DNA of 64,000 nucleotides from Tridacna crocea (GCA_943736015.1 OX031060.1:2004001-2068000); one strand, 5' to 3'. Positions 1-11,487 are shown, counted from the stretch's first letter. The notes: generated from the sequence alone by a model not told the origin. Program-made: numbers and translations.

Positions 1-900
1 ATTGAAATTTTACTCCTCACAAAGACAGAATAAGGTTGCCAACAGAGGAAAGGGGTCTATCAGCAGTACATCATTCAAAGAAGCTATCCGATTGGTTAGT
101 TCTGGAATAGTAAATTTACATGTACGATCCCACTGGTTAGTTGTTTATGTGTTGTGAAGTGGAAGTAGGTCCGAATGACGTCATGTTAGTAGCTTTCGAT
201 TGGCTTATAATAGCTATGGTTTATTTGTTGCTGTAGCAACGTGATTATATCAATGAATTGATCCAAAGTATTTTGCATTTGTCAAAAACGATGCTTTTTA
301 CGAATTCGATTTCATTCCTTCTAGAAACTTGAAGTTTCTTCTTGCTGTTCTGATTAAATTTACAATGGCCTCGACACTATTTTGTTCTAATGTACTCGAG
401 AAGTATCGAACTATTTGAAAGGCGTTTTGATAATGCTGTTCAGAGGCATTTTCAGCAAGCTGCCGAGCGTTGACATATGAAGGCGAGAATGAAAATCTCA
501 CCTTCCAAAAACTACAAATACAATAGGTTAACATTGTAAATATCTAAAATTTGTACCACAGAATTAATGCCATGAGTTATTTGGCAATAACAACTTTTTC
601 ATAATTATAGATTTTCTATAAAGTATGCGTAACAATCTTATTTGTTCCTGTATTACAATAATTGTCCTAAATTAAATGACTGATCAAACATCACAAAATT
701 CTTTGTCTAAACAATCTTAAAAACGACACCAAAGTACTGTTATTGATGCCAATATGCTGTAGAGTAAATAAGGTCTACTGCTGCTAAGTTATATATTGAA
801 AGGCGAAAGCTGCCAAGATTGGCGGAAAGCTGCAGAATAGTCTTCACAAAAACGTCATGTTACACAGTATTTACCAATGAGTAAGTGAGTCAACAGCCCC
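1..900. other. Unassigned AT-rich sequence
   Basis: I see no gene, TIR pair or MITE here; only a short minus-strand open frame at 298-534 with no recognisable motif. Confidence 0.5.
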
Positions 901-902
901 CA

Positions 903-1425
903 TCTTTGCAAGCCAAGGATACTAAGGCAGTACCCTTGGCTGCTTGCCTCTTTAAAAATTGAAGCTCCTATAGTGCCCAATTTCATTGGATGCGATCAAA
1001 ACCCATTGCGCCCAATCAAACCATCCGTAACAATAAATCTTTGGCAAAACAGAAAACATTAATGGCGGCAGCAATCATAAATGAAAGTTGTTGTGTCTGT
1101 GACGAAAATTTGCCAAAACAGAGTAGAGGATTGATACACGTATTTAATGAGTTTCTTTATAGTTTATGATCATTTATGTGAAGTATTATTATATTTTGTT
1201 TTTGATGTGATGAATCCGAAAGCACAGCCATATTTGATGCATAGACCAACAAATTTTATCACGAGCATGTTGATTTGTCAGAAATAACATCAGCAAAGGT
1301 TATGCAACTTGTGATACTCAATAGGTGGTGCAGAGGGAGTTTCAATGTTTTAAGAGGCGAGCAGCCAAGGTACATAACGAACAATGGAGTTAGTATCCTT
1401 GGCTTGAGAAGATGACATCCCCTGA
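903..1425. mobile_element. CATCTT/AGCCAAGG inverted-repeat element
   Basis: The ends are ATCTTTGCAAGCCAAGGATA on the left and, reversed, a close match ending TTGGCTTGAGAAGATG on the right. The arms are about 25 bp. The interior is non-coding. The same termini recur at 41378-41548 and 46604-46936. Confidence 0.6.
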
Positions 1426-1699
1426 CTCTCGTGTTAATAGAAGGAGCTAGCCTTTACGAAAACTTCATGATGCTCGATATTTACCAATTGGTTAGGGGTC
1501 ATAATCTTTAATTGAAGTGTTAGTTTGCTGAACTAGAGTGCATCTCCAAGTGGCAAACATTATTTACAAGGAATTTAAAGGAAATTTTTTAAATGCTGCT
1601 AGAAAACATATTTTCCTATAGAAGCAAGTTTACTGCATGTCATAGTAGTTGCTCTAAGTTAACTAAATGTAATCAAAATTTGTTTGCTTCAGGGTGTAA

Positions 1700-1888
1700 A
1701 TCTTGTATTTGAAAACATTGTTGGTAAAGGAGAAAATGCTGGTAACCAGCATTTTCTCCTTTTCCCACACTGTTTTCTACCCTTTCCAAATCAAATTTAA
1801 ATTTTTGATTCACATAATATATTGTGTCGTCTGCAAATGCTTTCAGTTTGGACTAGTCGAAAATTTTGTCATTTGGGAAAGAGTTAAT
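1700..1888 (+). repeat. MITE, type A, S end lost
   Basis: The core palindrome is at about 1712-1775 and the L arm is complete to TTAA at 1885. The left end lacks a recognisable terminus. Confidence 0.8.
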
Positions 1889-2034
1889 AATTATGTTGGT
1901 TGCAAAGGCTTTGAGTTTGGACAAGGCCAAAATTTTGTTATGGTTTCCAGCTTTTTTTCCCTTTCCCTACATTGTTTTATAAAGACTTATGCCTCAGAGT
2001 CATCAGAACTGGGGATTGTGTGGTAAAGGGTTAA
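1889..2034 (-). repeat. MITE remnant abutting the previous copy
   Basis: An L-arm fragment and the S terminus (GGTAAAGGG then TTAA at 2031) remain, with most of the core deleted. Confidence 0.6.
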
Positions 2035-2270
2035 GTCTGTAATTTCCATGAGTGCTCTGACTTCAAAAGTATCCTCATCAAAGTGATCTACAATCATTTA
2101 CAAGAAAAATTGGATAGAGTACAACAAGAGATGACTAATCCTGGAGGTTAGATCATCATGAACTAATTCCTGACTGGTTTTGACATTTATCTTGTCTGTG
2201 ATCCTTGAAATAGGGGGAAAAATGACGTCCAAACATACAATAACATACATCTCCAGTTTTACCTCATGGC

Positions 2271-2492
2271 TTAACTCTTTCCCAAACAAACCCTGGTTTT
2301 TACGTGTCTGCAGTAAAAGTGGTTTGAAAACACTGTGGGAAAAGGAGAAATTGCTCGTAACGAGCAATTTCTCCTTTTCCCACAGTGTTTTCTTACCCTT
2401 TTTGAGTGCCATTTTCTCAAAATTTAAAATTGTTGTCTGCAAACTCTTTAAGTTTGGAAGAGTCCAAAATTTGTCGTTTGGGAAAGGATAAA
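2271..2492 (+). repeat. MITE, type C
   Basis: The core is GGAGAAATTGCTCG, centred on TAACGA, with ACACTGTG pairing with CACAGTGT. Both ends carry TTTCCCAAAC-type termini. The right TTAA has decayed to ATAA. Confidence 0.85.
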
Positions 2493-2597
2493 TGATGTAG
2501 ATTACGATAATTTAACTCATAGGTCCGAGCCTGTATGGATATTGTTTGTAAGATACAGATAATCAGCATGCAATGGGATAATGAGAAAATACTTTGG

Positions 2598-2826
2598 TTA
2601 ACCCTTTACTCCACATATACTCATTTCTACTCATTGCTTGTAGGAGCCTTTGGAAAACATTATGGCAAAAGGTGAAATTGCTCATGACGAGCAATTTCAC
2701 CTTTTGCCACAATGTTTTCTACACTATCCAAAGGTGTCACATACACATAAGACACAGCTTCATCCTTGCTGTTATTTAGGGTCAATTAGAGATACCATAG
2801 AAATGCCTTATGGGGTAAAGGGTTAA
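2598..2826 (+). repeat. MITE, type B
   Basis: TTAA lies at both ends and the termini are CCCTTTACTCC and GGGGTAAAGGG. The core is GGCAAAAGGTGAAATTGCTC. The right TTAA is shared with the next copy. Confidence 0.92.
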
Positions 2827-3020
2827 CTCTTTACCAAACACTGGTCACAAGTGAAAGCACTTGCAGACGGCAAAATAAATGTAACTCAAAAATTGGAATT
2901 TGTTTCTGTCGGGGTAGAACATATTGTGGGAAAAAAAAGGAGAAAATGCTGGTTACCAGTATTTTCTCCTCCTCCCACAGTATTTTCTGAAGGATTTTTC
3001 CTCAGGGTTGTTAAAAGTTT
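2823..3020 (-). repeat. MITE, type A, S terminus eroded
   Basis: It starts at the shared TTAA at 2823; the core has an A-run expansion on one side and CCTCC on the other, so the stem is imperfect. Confidence 0.8.
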
Positions 3021-3046
3021 GGAATTTTTGATTCACATTTCCAGGT

Positions 3047-3249
3047 GACAAAATTTTAGACATGTGCAAATTGAAAGCAATAATGCAGATGACAATTTCA
3101 GTGTGGCTAGAAATGGTGCAACTTTTCTTTGATAGGGAAGAAAACATTGTGAGAACAGGGGAAAATGCTGGTTACCCTTCACCCCAGTTCTTTCAAAAGG
3201 CTTCTTTCCTGAAGTCATTTAAAGTTGGCATTGTGCGGCAAAGGGTAAA
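3047..3249 (-). repeat. MITE, type A, decayed
   Basis: The L arm is recognisable but the second half of the palindrome is replaced, leaving GGGGAAAATGCTGG without a partner. Confidence 0.7.
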
Positions 3250-3349
3250 GAAATAAATTGCTTGTCATGAATAATATCTCATAGTACTAAAATATTTTCA
3301 AAAATGCTGTGGTGAAACACACCAAAATTCAAGTTCAGTCCGTAATATG

Positions 3350-3578
3350 TTAAGTCGTTACCAAACGACAATAGTTTAGGCTTGTCCAAATTGAAAGCAT
3401 TTACAGACGACAAAATAAAAGTGGCTGAAAATTTGGAATTCGTTTTGTGAAGGGTAGAAAACATTGTGGCAAAAGGAGAAAATGCTTGTTACCAGCATTT
3501 TCTTCTTTTCCCACAAGGTTTTCTAAAGACTTCTTTCCCAGGGTCGTCAAAAGTAGGGATTATGTGATAATAGGTTAA
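3350..3578 (-). repeat. MITE, type A, full length
   Basis: TTAA lies at both ends; the core stem is nearly perfect. Confidence 0.9.
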
Positions 3579-4115
3579 TCTAGATCTGTATTCATGTATC
3601 TCTGTAACAATTTATCCCTTTTCACTGCTTAGATAGCTTTCAGTTTACCTTGAAAGCTTACCTAGATTTTCCAGAATTCTACAAGACTGGTGAATTTTGG
3701 CCCATATTTTGTTAATTAAAAGCTGGAGCTTTTACTAATTCACTACCATATTTTAACGGAATGGCACCACTTATAACAATAATTTTATCTAAATACTGTA
3801 CATGAATTCTCTGGAACGACTTACTCCAAGGGTAGAATCTCTCTCTGAAAAGGTTTTGAAGCGTTCCCACATTTGTTTATTGTTCCCTGTATATGTTACA
3901 TTACCTTCCTGGAAAAAAAGTCTTACCTACAAATTTATGGAATAACCAGTCTGCAAACTAGGTGAACTTGTAATATTTTCACAACTGTAATTATTACTCA
4001 TCAGGGAATCTGAAAACAAAACATACATTATTATTTACTTTGGTTTTTGTCCAGTTATCAGAAATATTTACTTGGGAAGACAAAATATCGAAATAAGTTA
4101 AAGAATAGCATTGTA
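3579..4115. other. Unassigned AT-rich gap
   Basis: No gene or repeat recognised. Confidence 0.5.
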
Positions 4116-4343
4116 TAAACTCTTTACTCCATAGATACTCATTTCTACGCATTGCTTGTAGGAGTCTTTGGAAAACATTGTGGCAAAAGGTGAAATTGCT
4201 CGTCACGAGCAATTTCACCTTTTGCCACAATGTTTTCTACACTATCAAAAGGTGCCATATACTCATAAGAAACGGCTTCATCTTTGCTGTTATTTAGGGT
4301 CAATTAGAGATACATAGAAATGCCTTATGGGGTAAAGGGTTAA
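4116..4343 (+). repeat. MITE, type B
   Basis: The core palindrome is perfect around CTCGTCACGAG. The left TTAA reads TAAA. Confidence 0.9.
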
Positions 4344-4508
4344 ACAGATACTATTAGCAAAAATACATGATTTTTATTGATTTGATGATTGTTGATGCTT
4401 ACAAGATTCTAGACGATTTACTGTCATCTGAACCTTTTGTATCCAGGTGAAATGAAGTTTGTGCCTACCTGGCACTAGCTTTTGCAGCAAAATATGGAGA
4501 CGCTCGTA

Positions 4509-4653
4509 TTAACCCTTTACCAAAGGACAAAATGTTTGACTTGTCCAAATTGAAAGCATTTGCAGACAGAATGTGATTCAGAAAATTGAAAACTGTTTTA
4601 GGAAAGATGGAAAATTTGTTTGAAAAGGAGAAAAGATAAAGGTAAAGAGTTGA
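4509..4653 (-). repeat. MITE with internal deletion
   Basis: The L arm runs from TTAA and then jumps to GGTAAAGAG and TTGA. The palindrome has been lost. Confidence 0.7.
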
Positions 4654-4990
4654 GATAAGTGCTTGCTTTAAGTACAGATACATGTCAACATGCATGTACA
4701 TTGCTATACATGTATAATACAGGGTGATTGCTAATAGAGGTGGCCTTATAGACAGAACATATTAGTAACTATGAACACAATGACTGAAAGAAGCCTGTGG
4801 GGGTGGCTTATCAGCATGCTAAATACAGACAATTAGAACAATTACCAGGTACACATTATAAATGGTTTACCTGCCCTGCCAAGCATAAACACACTTGATA
4901 GCATAGACTGATAAGATTTGGGGCCGAGCTTACTCCCTACACCCCTATCTTTACATAATTATGGGTGATGCTCTCTTGGAAAAGGGTGTT

Positions 4991-5223
4991 TTAAGTCCAT
5001 CAGATGTCAAAATTGAAGACTTGTCCAAATTGAAAGCATTTGCAGACAACAAAATTTTAATTATGTGTGGCTCAAAAATTGAAACTTGTTTTGGGAAGGG
5101 TAGAAAACATTGTGGGAAAAGGAGAAAATGCTGGACCAGCATTTTCTCGTTTTCCCACAACGTTTTCAAAAGGCTTCTTTTAACAGGGTTGTTAAAAGTC
5201 AGGATTGTGTGGTAAAGGGTTAA
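4991..5223 (-). repeat. MITE, type A, full length
   Basis: TTAA flanks both ends; the core centre is shortened to CTGGACCAG. Confidence 0.9.
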
Positions 5224-5299
5224 GCCTTTATTATGCGACAGAAATTTTGACTATTCAAAACCGAAAAAATTTGCGGGCAAAAAGTTAGACAAATAGCTC

Positions 5300-5503
5300 T
5301 TGAGGTAGAGCTTTGGCCTCGTAGCTTAATCAGATACCCGGGTGCATGCGTCAACCTTGGGATTTTTCATAGGCCCACACATTTGACACAAGTAGTAGTG
5401 TATTTACCAGGAAGCAGAATCGAGAGAGATGGAGGGAGATTAGTATAACTTGTAAGAACTTGTTTCTCAGTCGATGTAAAATAAGTAAGTTCAAACTAGA
5501 CTA
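5300..5503 (+). repeat. SINE, 5' part degenerate
   Basis: It is similar to the SINE at 44371-44588, including GGGATTTTTCAT, the GGAAGCAGAATCGAGAGAGA block and the GTAAGAACTTGTTTCTCA tail. The tRNA-like A box GAGGTAGAGC is kept. Confidence 0.75.
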
Positions 5504-5529
5504 AAAGTGAAAAATTATCTAAGAAAGGG

Positions 5530-5682
5530 TCAAGTGGTGCCATTTTGGTTTGATAGAGTAGAAAACTTTGTGGGAAAAAGAGAAAATGCTGGTTACCAGC
5601 ATTTTCTCCTTTTCCCACAATGTTTTCAACAGGCTTCTACCTCAGGTACGTCAAAAGTCAGCATTGTGTGGTAGAGGATTAA
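5530..5682 (-). repeat. MITE, type A, L arm truncated
   Basis: Only the inner end of the L arm remains; core and S arm reach TTAA at 5679. Confidence 0.85.
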
Positions 5683-5747
5683 ACCTTGCATTTTTTTTAT
5701 TATCCTTTATTAGACAATCCCGATCTTGTGCACTGATCAATCCCGAG

Positions 5748-5976
5748 TTAAACTCTTTACCACACAATCCCGACTTTTAACGACCTTGAGGTAGAAGCCT
5801 TTTGAAAACATTGTGGGAAAAGGAGAAAATGCTGGTAACCAGCATTTTCTCCTTTTCCCTCAATGTTTTCAATCATCACAAAAGCAATTTCAATTTTTGA
5901 GCCACATTTATTTTGTCGTCTGCAAATGCTTTCAATTTGGACAAGTCTAAGATTTTCTCGTGTGGTAAAGAGTTAA
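5748..5976 (+). repeat. MITE, type A, full length
   Basis: TTAA flanks both ends; it shares the right TTAA with the next copy. Confidence 0.93.
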
Positions 5977-6248
5977 ACTCTTTACCAAATGACAAATTTT
6001 AAACTTGTCCAGAATGAAAGTATTTGCAGATGATAAAAATAAACGTAACTAACTTGACTTTGGAAGAATAGAAATATCGTGGGAAAAGGAGAAAATGCTG
6101 GTAACCAGTATTTTCTCATTTTCCCACAATGTTTTCTTCTCTGTCGAAGAAAAATTACATCATTTGAGCCTCACTGAAATTGTCATCTGCAAATACTTTC
6201 AATTTAGACTGTTGAAGGCTAAGACTTTGTCGTCTGGTAAAGGGTTAG
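5973..6248. repeat. MITE with two L arms
   Basis: Both sides of the core are L arms, each ending in a GCAAATGCTTTC-like block, so the whole copy is an imperfect 276-bp palindrome. Confidence 0.8.
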
Positions 6249-6277
6249 CTAGTGTTTTCAGCCCCATCAAAAACAAA

Positions 6278-6506
6278 TTAACCCTTTCCCAAACGACAAA
6301 CTTTTGGACGAGATGAAATAGAAAGCTTTTGCAGACAACAATTCAAGTCTTGCTGAAAAGATGATTTCTGTCTATGATAGGGTAGAAAATATTGTGGGAA
6401 AAGGAGAAAATGCTGGTTACCAGCATTTTCTCCTTTTCCCACTATGTTTTCCAAAAGCTAATATTCCAGACCCGTAAAAACCAGGGATTGTTTGGGAAAG
6501 GGTTAA
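6278..6506 (-). repeat. MITE, type A, CCC-variant termini
   Basis: Both ends carry TTTCCCAAAC and GTTTGGGAAA instead of TTTACCA; TTAA lies at both sides. Confidence 0.92.
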
Positions 6507-7163
6507 ATTATTTGAGTTTATTTTAAAGGCTGGAAATGCTATCAATTTGGACCTAAAATTTTGTCTCATTTGGTAGAGAGATGAAGGGTATAGAGAGTAG
6601 ATCTATGGCAAAGGGTTGATATAACAATGCATTTTGTATTTCCTGCGGAGTGGAAGCTGGCCTATTCCAGTTGTATGTAAAAGTGAGAAGGTTTCGGAAT
6701 ATGAAAGTAAACATACATTTGTAACTCAGGTGTGCAGTGCTTTTCCTCTCTATCCAGTACATGCCTGCGCTGCATTCATTCATTTTATAGTTCCTTGTTG
6801 TTATACTTAACAGAGTGTACAAGAGTTTTTTTTTTACCTGGGATTTACAGAATTTATACTTGGATTAGACGGAATTTTAAGAATGTTTTGTAGTGAGACT
6901 TTGTGATGAAGGAATTCAAGTGCATTTTTTACGGATTGTGAAACGGTAAAACTTGCACTGCATTTCGTGTTCAATATTTAAGTGTGATTTAGTGCGCAAG
7001 ATCAATATGTTTGGAGTTTCCTTGTTTAATATCAAATGGGATTTTAAGTATTTTTATCAATTTGAATATTTAGGACTACCAACAGTGTATAGTTCGTGAT
7101 TTTTCCTGTATTTGACGTATAGAAATATTTGATGTTGAAGTAATTCTAGCAACTCTGTCTTTA
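6507..7163. other. Unassigned AT-rich gap
   Basis: No gene or repeat is recognised. A short L-arm relic is visible at 6536-6575. Confidence 0.5.
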
Positions 7164-7370
7164 GTTTTAACAGCCTTGAAGAAGAAAGCCTTCAGAAAAC
7201 ATTGTGGGAAAAGGAGAAAATGCTGGTAACCAGCATTTTCTCCTTTTCCCACCATGTTTTCTACCCTTTCTAGTACAATTTTCTATATTTAAGCCCCATT
7301 ATAATTATTGTTGTCTGCAACTGCTTTCAATTGGATTAGTCTGACATTTTGTCATATGGAAAACAGTTAA
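7164..7370 (+). repeat. MITE, type A, first of a tandem pair
   Basis: The S terminus is shortened; L arm ends GGAAAACAG then TTAA. It is nearly identical to the next copy, including the private AATTGGATTAGTCT change. Confidence 0.88.
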
Positions 7371-7579
7371 CTCTTTACCAGACAACCTTGAAGAAGAAAG
7401 CCTTTAGAAAACATTGTGGGAAAAGGAGAAAATGCTGGTAACCACCATTTTCTCCTTTTCCCACCATGTTTTCTACCCTTTCTAGTACAATTTTCTATAT
7501 TTTAGCCACATTATAATTATCATCTGCAACTGCTTTCAATTGGATTAGTCTCACATTTTGTCATATGGAAAACAGTTAA
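7367..7579 (+). repeat. MITE, type A, second of a tandem pair
   Basis: It shares private substitutions with the preceding copy, so the pair arose by local duplication rather than two insertions. Confidence 0.9.
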
Positions 7580-7671
7580 ATCTGTTACCAATCAAGCAAT
7601 TTTTGTAAAATAGCCGTAGATAGTGCAAGTTATAGTAAAGGAGAAATGTTGCGAAGAAAAGAAAAATATTG

Positions 7672-8032
7672 TTAACCTTTTACCACACAATCCTAAATTT
7701 TAATGGCTCTGAGGAAGAAGCCTATACCAGCATTTTCTCCTTTTCCCACAATTTTCCTTACACTATCAAAGTCAAATTCCATCATTTGAACCATATTTAC
7801 TTTGTCGTCTGCAATTGTTTTCAATTTGGACAAGTCTAAATCCCAAGCATTCGCAGAGGACAAAATTTATGAAGCGTGACTCAGTAATTGAAATTTGCTT
7901 TGGGATGGGTAGAAAACATGGTTGGAAAAGGAGAAAATGCTGGTTACCAGCTTTTTCTCTTTTTCCCACAATGTTTTCAAAGGCCTTTTCCACAGGTTGG
8001 TTAAAATTTGGGATTGTGTGGTAAAGGGTTAA
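7672..8032. repeat. Two MITEs fused through their L arms
   Basis: S-half core-L runs into L-core-S at about 7828-7850 with no TTAA between. The first core lacks its left half. Confidence 0.85.
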
Positions 8033-8119
8033 TACAAATAAGGTTTGAACTAGGCTGGAACATTTTAGACTTTTATCCAATTGGTCATAATTTCAGACTA
8101 CTGAAATGTGATTAAGATG

Positions 8120-8267
8120 AATTGTCTTTGAAAGGGCAAAAACATTATTGGTATTAAATTTTAGGAAGCACTGCTGGAAACAGCATTTCTTCCTTTTCCC
8201 TAATTGTTTTCAGAGGCTTTCATGCTCAGGATTGTAAAAAATCTCTGCTTTCTGTGGTTAGGGTTAA
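8120..8267 (-). repeat. MITE, decayed
   Basis: A weak core around CTGGAAACAGC and an S end with TTAA at 8264 remain. Confidence 0.6.
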
Positions 8268-8289
8268 TCGTAAGTTTTATTCTTGAGAA

Positions 8290-8472
8290 ATAAGGTTTTA
8301 GAAAAATTATGAAACAAGGAGAAATTGCTGGTACCAAGCATTTTTTCCCCGTTTTACAATGTTTTCAATCCTTTCAAAGCACATCATTTGATCACTTCAG
8401 CGATGATGAATTTCTTGTTTGTAACTGCTTTCATTTTGGTAAAGTCTTAAATTCTTTGTGGTAAAGAGTTAA
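8290..8472 (+). repeat. MITE, decayed
   Basis: The core has CTGGTACCAAGC; the L arm ends GGTAAAGAG with TTAA at 8469. Confidence 0.7.
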
Positions 8473-8605
8473 TGGAAAAAGCAAAGCGAAAAAGGGACTG
8501 ATTGATTGGTTGGCTTGGTTGAGGCAAAAAAATAAACTAAAAAGTATGAGCCTATATAGCTCTATGAAAAGAGGTTAGCAGTCTGCACTATAAAAAATAT
8601 CATCT

Positions 8606-8645
8606 TGGATCAGCCTGCACAGTCTGCACAGGCTGACCTCAGCCG
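8606..8645. repeat. Short GATCAGCCTGC palindrome
   Basis: GATCAGCCTGCACAGTCTGC is followed by its mirror ACAGGCTGACC. The same short palindrome family recurs at 23897, 24020, 25839 and 28869. Confidence 0.75.
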
Positions 8646-8720
8646 GAACTTTTTGCTATCGGTCAATTATTTGTTTGTCCAAAGACCAGTCCATTTCATA
8701 ATTACAGGTGTGCTTTTTGT

Positions 8721-8937
8721 TTTACCCTTTACCAAACGACAAAATTTTAGACTGGTCCAAATTGAAAGGACTTGCAGACGAGAAAATAAACATAACTCAA
8801 AAATTGGAATTTGTTTCGAGCAGGATATAAAACATTGTAGGAAAAGAAGAAAATGCTGGTTACCACTTCCCACAATGTTTTCAAAAGGTTTCTAAATCAG
8901 GGTCGTAAAAACCAGGGATTGTTTGGGAAAGGGTTAA
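8721..8937 (-). repeat. MITE, type A, core right half deleted
   Basis: The core reads GAAGAAAATGCTGGTTACCA and then jumps to CTTCCCACAATG. Confidence 0.85.
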
Positions 8938-9026
8938 AGAATTGATACTATGGACCTGTAAGTTTGTGATTTCTAGCATGTTGCCATAGATCATAGAGAT
9001 GTGGTCAGCCCCCATTTCATAGAGCA

Positions 9027-9253
9027 TAGCCCATTACCATACAATCCCTACTTTTGACGCCTCTTAGAAAAAAGCCTTTTGAAAACACTGTGGGAAAAGG
9101 AGAAAATGCTGGTAACCAGCATTTTCTCCTTTTCCCACAATGTTTTCTACCATTTCCAAAACAAATTTCAAATTTTCAGTCACTTTTATTTTGTCGTCTG
9201 CAAATGCTTTCAATTTGGACCAGTCTAAAATTTCTTTGTGTGGTAAAGAGATA
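9027..9253 (+). repeat. MITE, type A, full length
   Basis: The TTAA sites have decayed to TAGC and GATA; the stem has one C/A mismatch (CACTGTG against CACAATG). Confidence 0.9.
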
Positions 9254-9653
9254 GCTAATTATGAATTTTGTAATACAGTAATTGGTCTATTTTAGATTAT
9301 ATTGTTTTCCTTCCCATGAATCATAGACTATGAACATTAGATGCTAGAAACATTTAAAGTTGATTTTGATAATATACATACAGTTTCTTCTGTGTGAATG
9401 AAATTAACAGGTGCTTTGAGGAAGTATAATTATGTGAATCTGCATGTTAATTAGGAATTAATTATGTGGTTATTTATATTATTGCTGTGGTGATAATGTG
9501 ATATAAAAGGTATGGAAGAATACGTTAGGAAAAACTTGGGGGTAAGTTTTGTTTAAGCTTTGTTTATCGTATTTAGTTGAAGTTGAGCATTTGTATGAAG
9601 TTTTTGCAAGTTGAGATTCATAATATTATTCAGATGTTAATCTTATTAACATT
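9254..9653. other. Unassigned AT-rich gap
   Basis: No gene or repeat recognised. Confidence 0.5.
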
Positions 9654-9830
9654 TTAACCTATTACCACACAATCACTACTTTTGACAACCCTGAGAAAGA
9701 AGTCTTTAGAAAACATTGTGGGAAAAGGAGAAAATGCTGGTTACCAGCATTTTCTTCTTTTCCCACAGTGTTTCCAAAAGACTTCTTTTTCAGGGTTGTC
9801 AAAAGTAGGGATTGTGTGGTTAAGGGTTAA
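9654..9830. repeat. MITE with two S arms (177-bp palindrome)
   Basis: The S arm (CACACAATCACTACTTTTGA) appears on both sides of the core in mirror orientation, flanked by TTAA. The whole copy can fold into one long hairpin. Confidence 0.9.
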
Positions 9831-10302
9831 GTATGTCAACAGTACCATTTATCTTGATCCCTTGAAATCAATTGGATTGTGACCTTTTTCATGTGGAGAT
9901 CTAACGAAGCAACAGTTTGCAGGGAAACACTATTAAAAAAAAATGAAATGTGTTTTCACGGAGACTGGATTATGTTATAGAGATAAAAGAGTGGAATGAA
10001 AGATGAGCAGAGTTTTCCAGGACTATCTATTTTCCAGATCTGTTTGATATCTTAATTAAACACAGATTTTGTAACTCGGGTTAGGTCTCTTGATTTTATG
10101 CATTCTGCCACAGCTGCAGAAAAAAATCTGTTGAATGAACAAATTGAAATTTTCTTATTGTTACTTATGGACCTTATGGGCTGATCTGAATGTAACTTAT
10201 GTATGTACAATAAGGCATTGCAGGAATGCAACAAGAACTACTTGTGAAAATTTGACAAAGCAAGAGTTACTTGCATAAACATGCACAAAACCCAAATAAT
10301 GT
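9831..10302. other. Unassigned AT-rich gap
   Basis: No gene or repeat recognised. Confidence 0.5.
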
Positions 10303-10458
10303 TTAACCCATTACCACACAATCCCTACTTTTGACGCCCCTGAGAAAGAAGCCTTTTGAAAACACTGTAGGAAAAGGAGAAAATGCTGGTAACCAGCATT
10401 TTCTCCTTTTCCCACAGTGTTTTATACCCTTCCCAGAACAAATTTCAATTTTTCAGAG
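10303..10458 (+). repeat. MITE, type A, L arm cut at the next copy
   Basis: It is complete from TTAA through the core to ATTTTTCAG, where the next copy begins. Confidence 0.9.
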
Positions 10459-10687
10459 TTAACCCATTACCACACAATCCCTACTTTTGACGCCCCTGAG
10501 AAAGAAGCCTTCTGAAAACACTATGGGAAAAGGAGAAAATGCTGGAAACCAGCATTTTCTCCTTTCCCCACAGTGTTTTCTACCCTTCCTAGAATAAATT
10601 TCTATTTTTAGTCACCTTTATTTTTGTCGTCTGCAAATGCTTTCAATTTGGTCCAGTCTAAAATTTTCTCAGGCGGTAAAGAGTTAA
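10459..10687 (+). repeat. MITE, type A, full length
   Basis: TTAA flanks both ends; it is very similar to the preceding truncated copy. Confidence 0.93.
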
Positions 10688-11097
10688 AGCCATGGATAAC
10701 CATAATGTATCGAATGGACAGCATCTGTCCGAGCATCTTTCGGATGCCCCCATCTTTTGTGCCGCTACAGAGACGTGTCACACTATCCGAGGATGACACT
10801 GTACTGTAGCCAAAGTTTTACCCACATAGTTCTCACTCTGACCTCGCTCGCCTATTAGGTTTCTGTTCGTAAACAGCATCAGCTGCTATTGAAATTCTCT
10901 GCCTTTGGCGAGCAGCTTGTAAGTTCTCTTGATGGAGGAGAAGATTTAACAGATTTCTTTTGCGGTACAAGTGCCATCTTCACCTTGGGACTGATTAATT
11001 ATAATGAGGTTAGGTATCAATATACACTTTTATAATATAATGATTATGGCCCCAAAGTATATGTTGCTGTCATTCGTCGCTGGCCGGAAAGAATGCA
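10688..11097. other. Unassigned gap
   Basis: No gene or repeat recognised. Confidence 0.5.
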
Positions 11098-11265
11098 CGA
11101 AATCAATGCCGGAAATTGGAAAATTGAGAAAATGCTGCTTTCCAGCATTTTCCCCTTTCCGTACAATGTATTTTATAATTTTCATGATAAACAAATTCCA
11201 TCATTTTGAATTTAGTTTGTTATCTGCAAATGTGTTCAATCTGGACATGTCTAAAAATGTTTTTG
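11098..11265 (+). repeat. MITE, decayed, S arm lost
   Basis: The core reads GAGAAAATGCTGCTTTCCAG with mirror, followed by a diverged L arm. Confidence 0.7.
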
Positions 11266-11487
11266 TTTTGCCGAACAAAAACATTTTGGACTTGCCCAAA
11301 TTCAAACCATTTTGCAAGCAACAAATCAAGTAGAGTTCAAAAGAGAAAAGTGTGAGAAAGGGTAGAAAACGTTGTTGGAAAAAAGGAAAAATGCTGATTT
11401 CCAGCATTTTCTCCTTTTCCCTCAATGTTTTCAAAAGCCTTCTCTTTCAGGATTGTTAATAGCCTGGGTTGTCCAGTAAAGAGTTGA
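11265..11487 (-). repeat. MITE, type A, diverged
   Basis: It abuts the previous copy through L arms; S terminus and TTGA lie at 11484. Confidence 0.8.
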
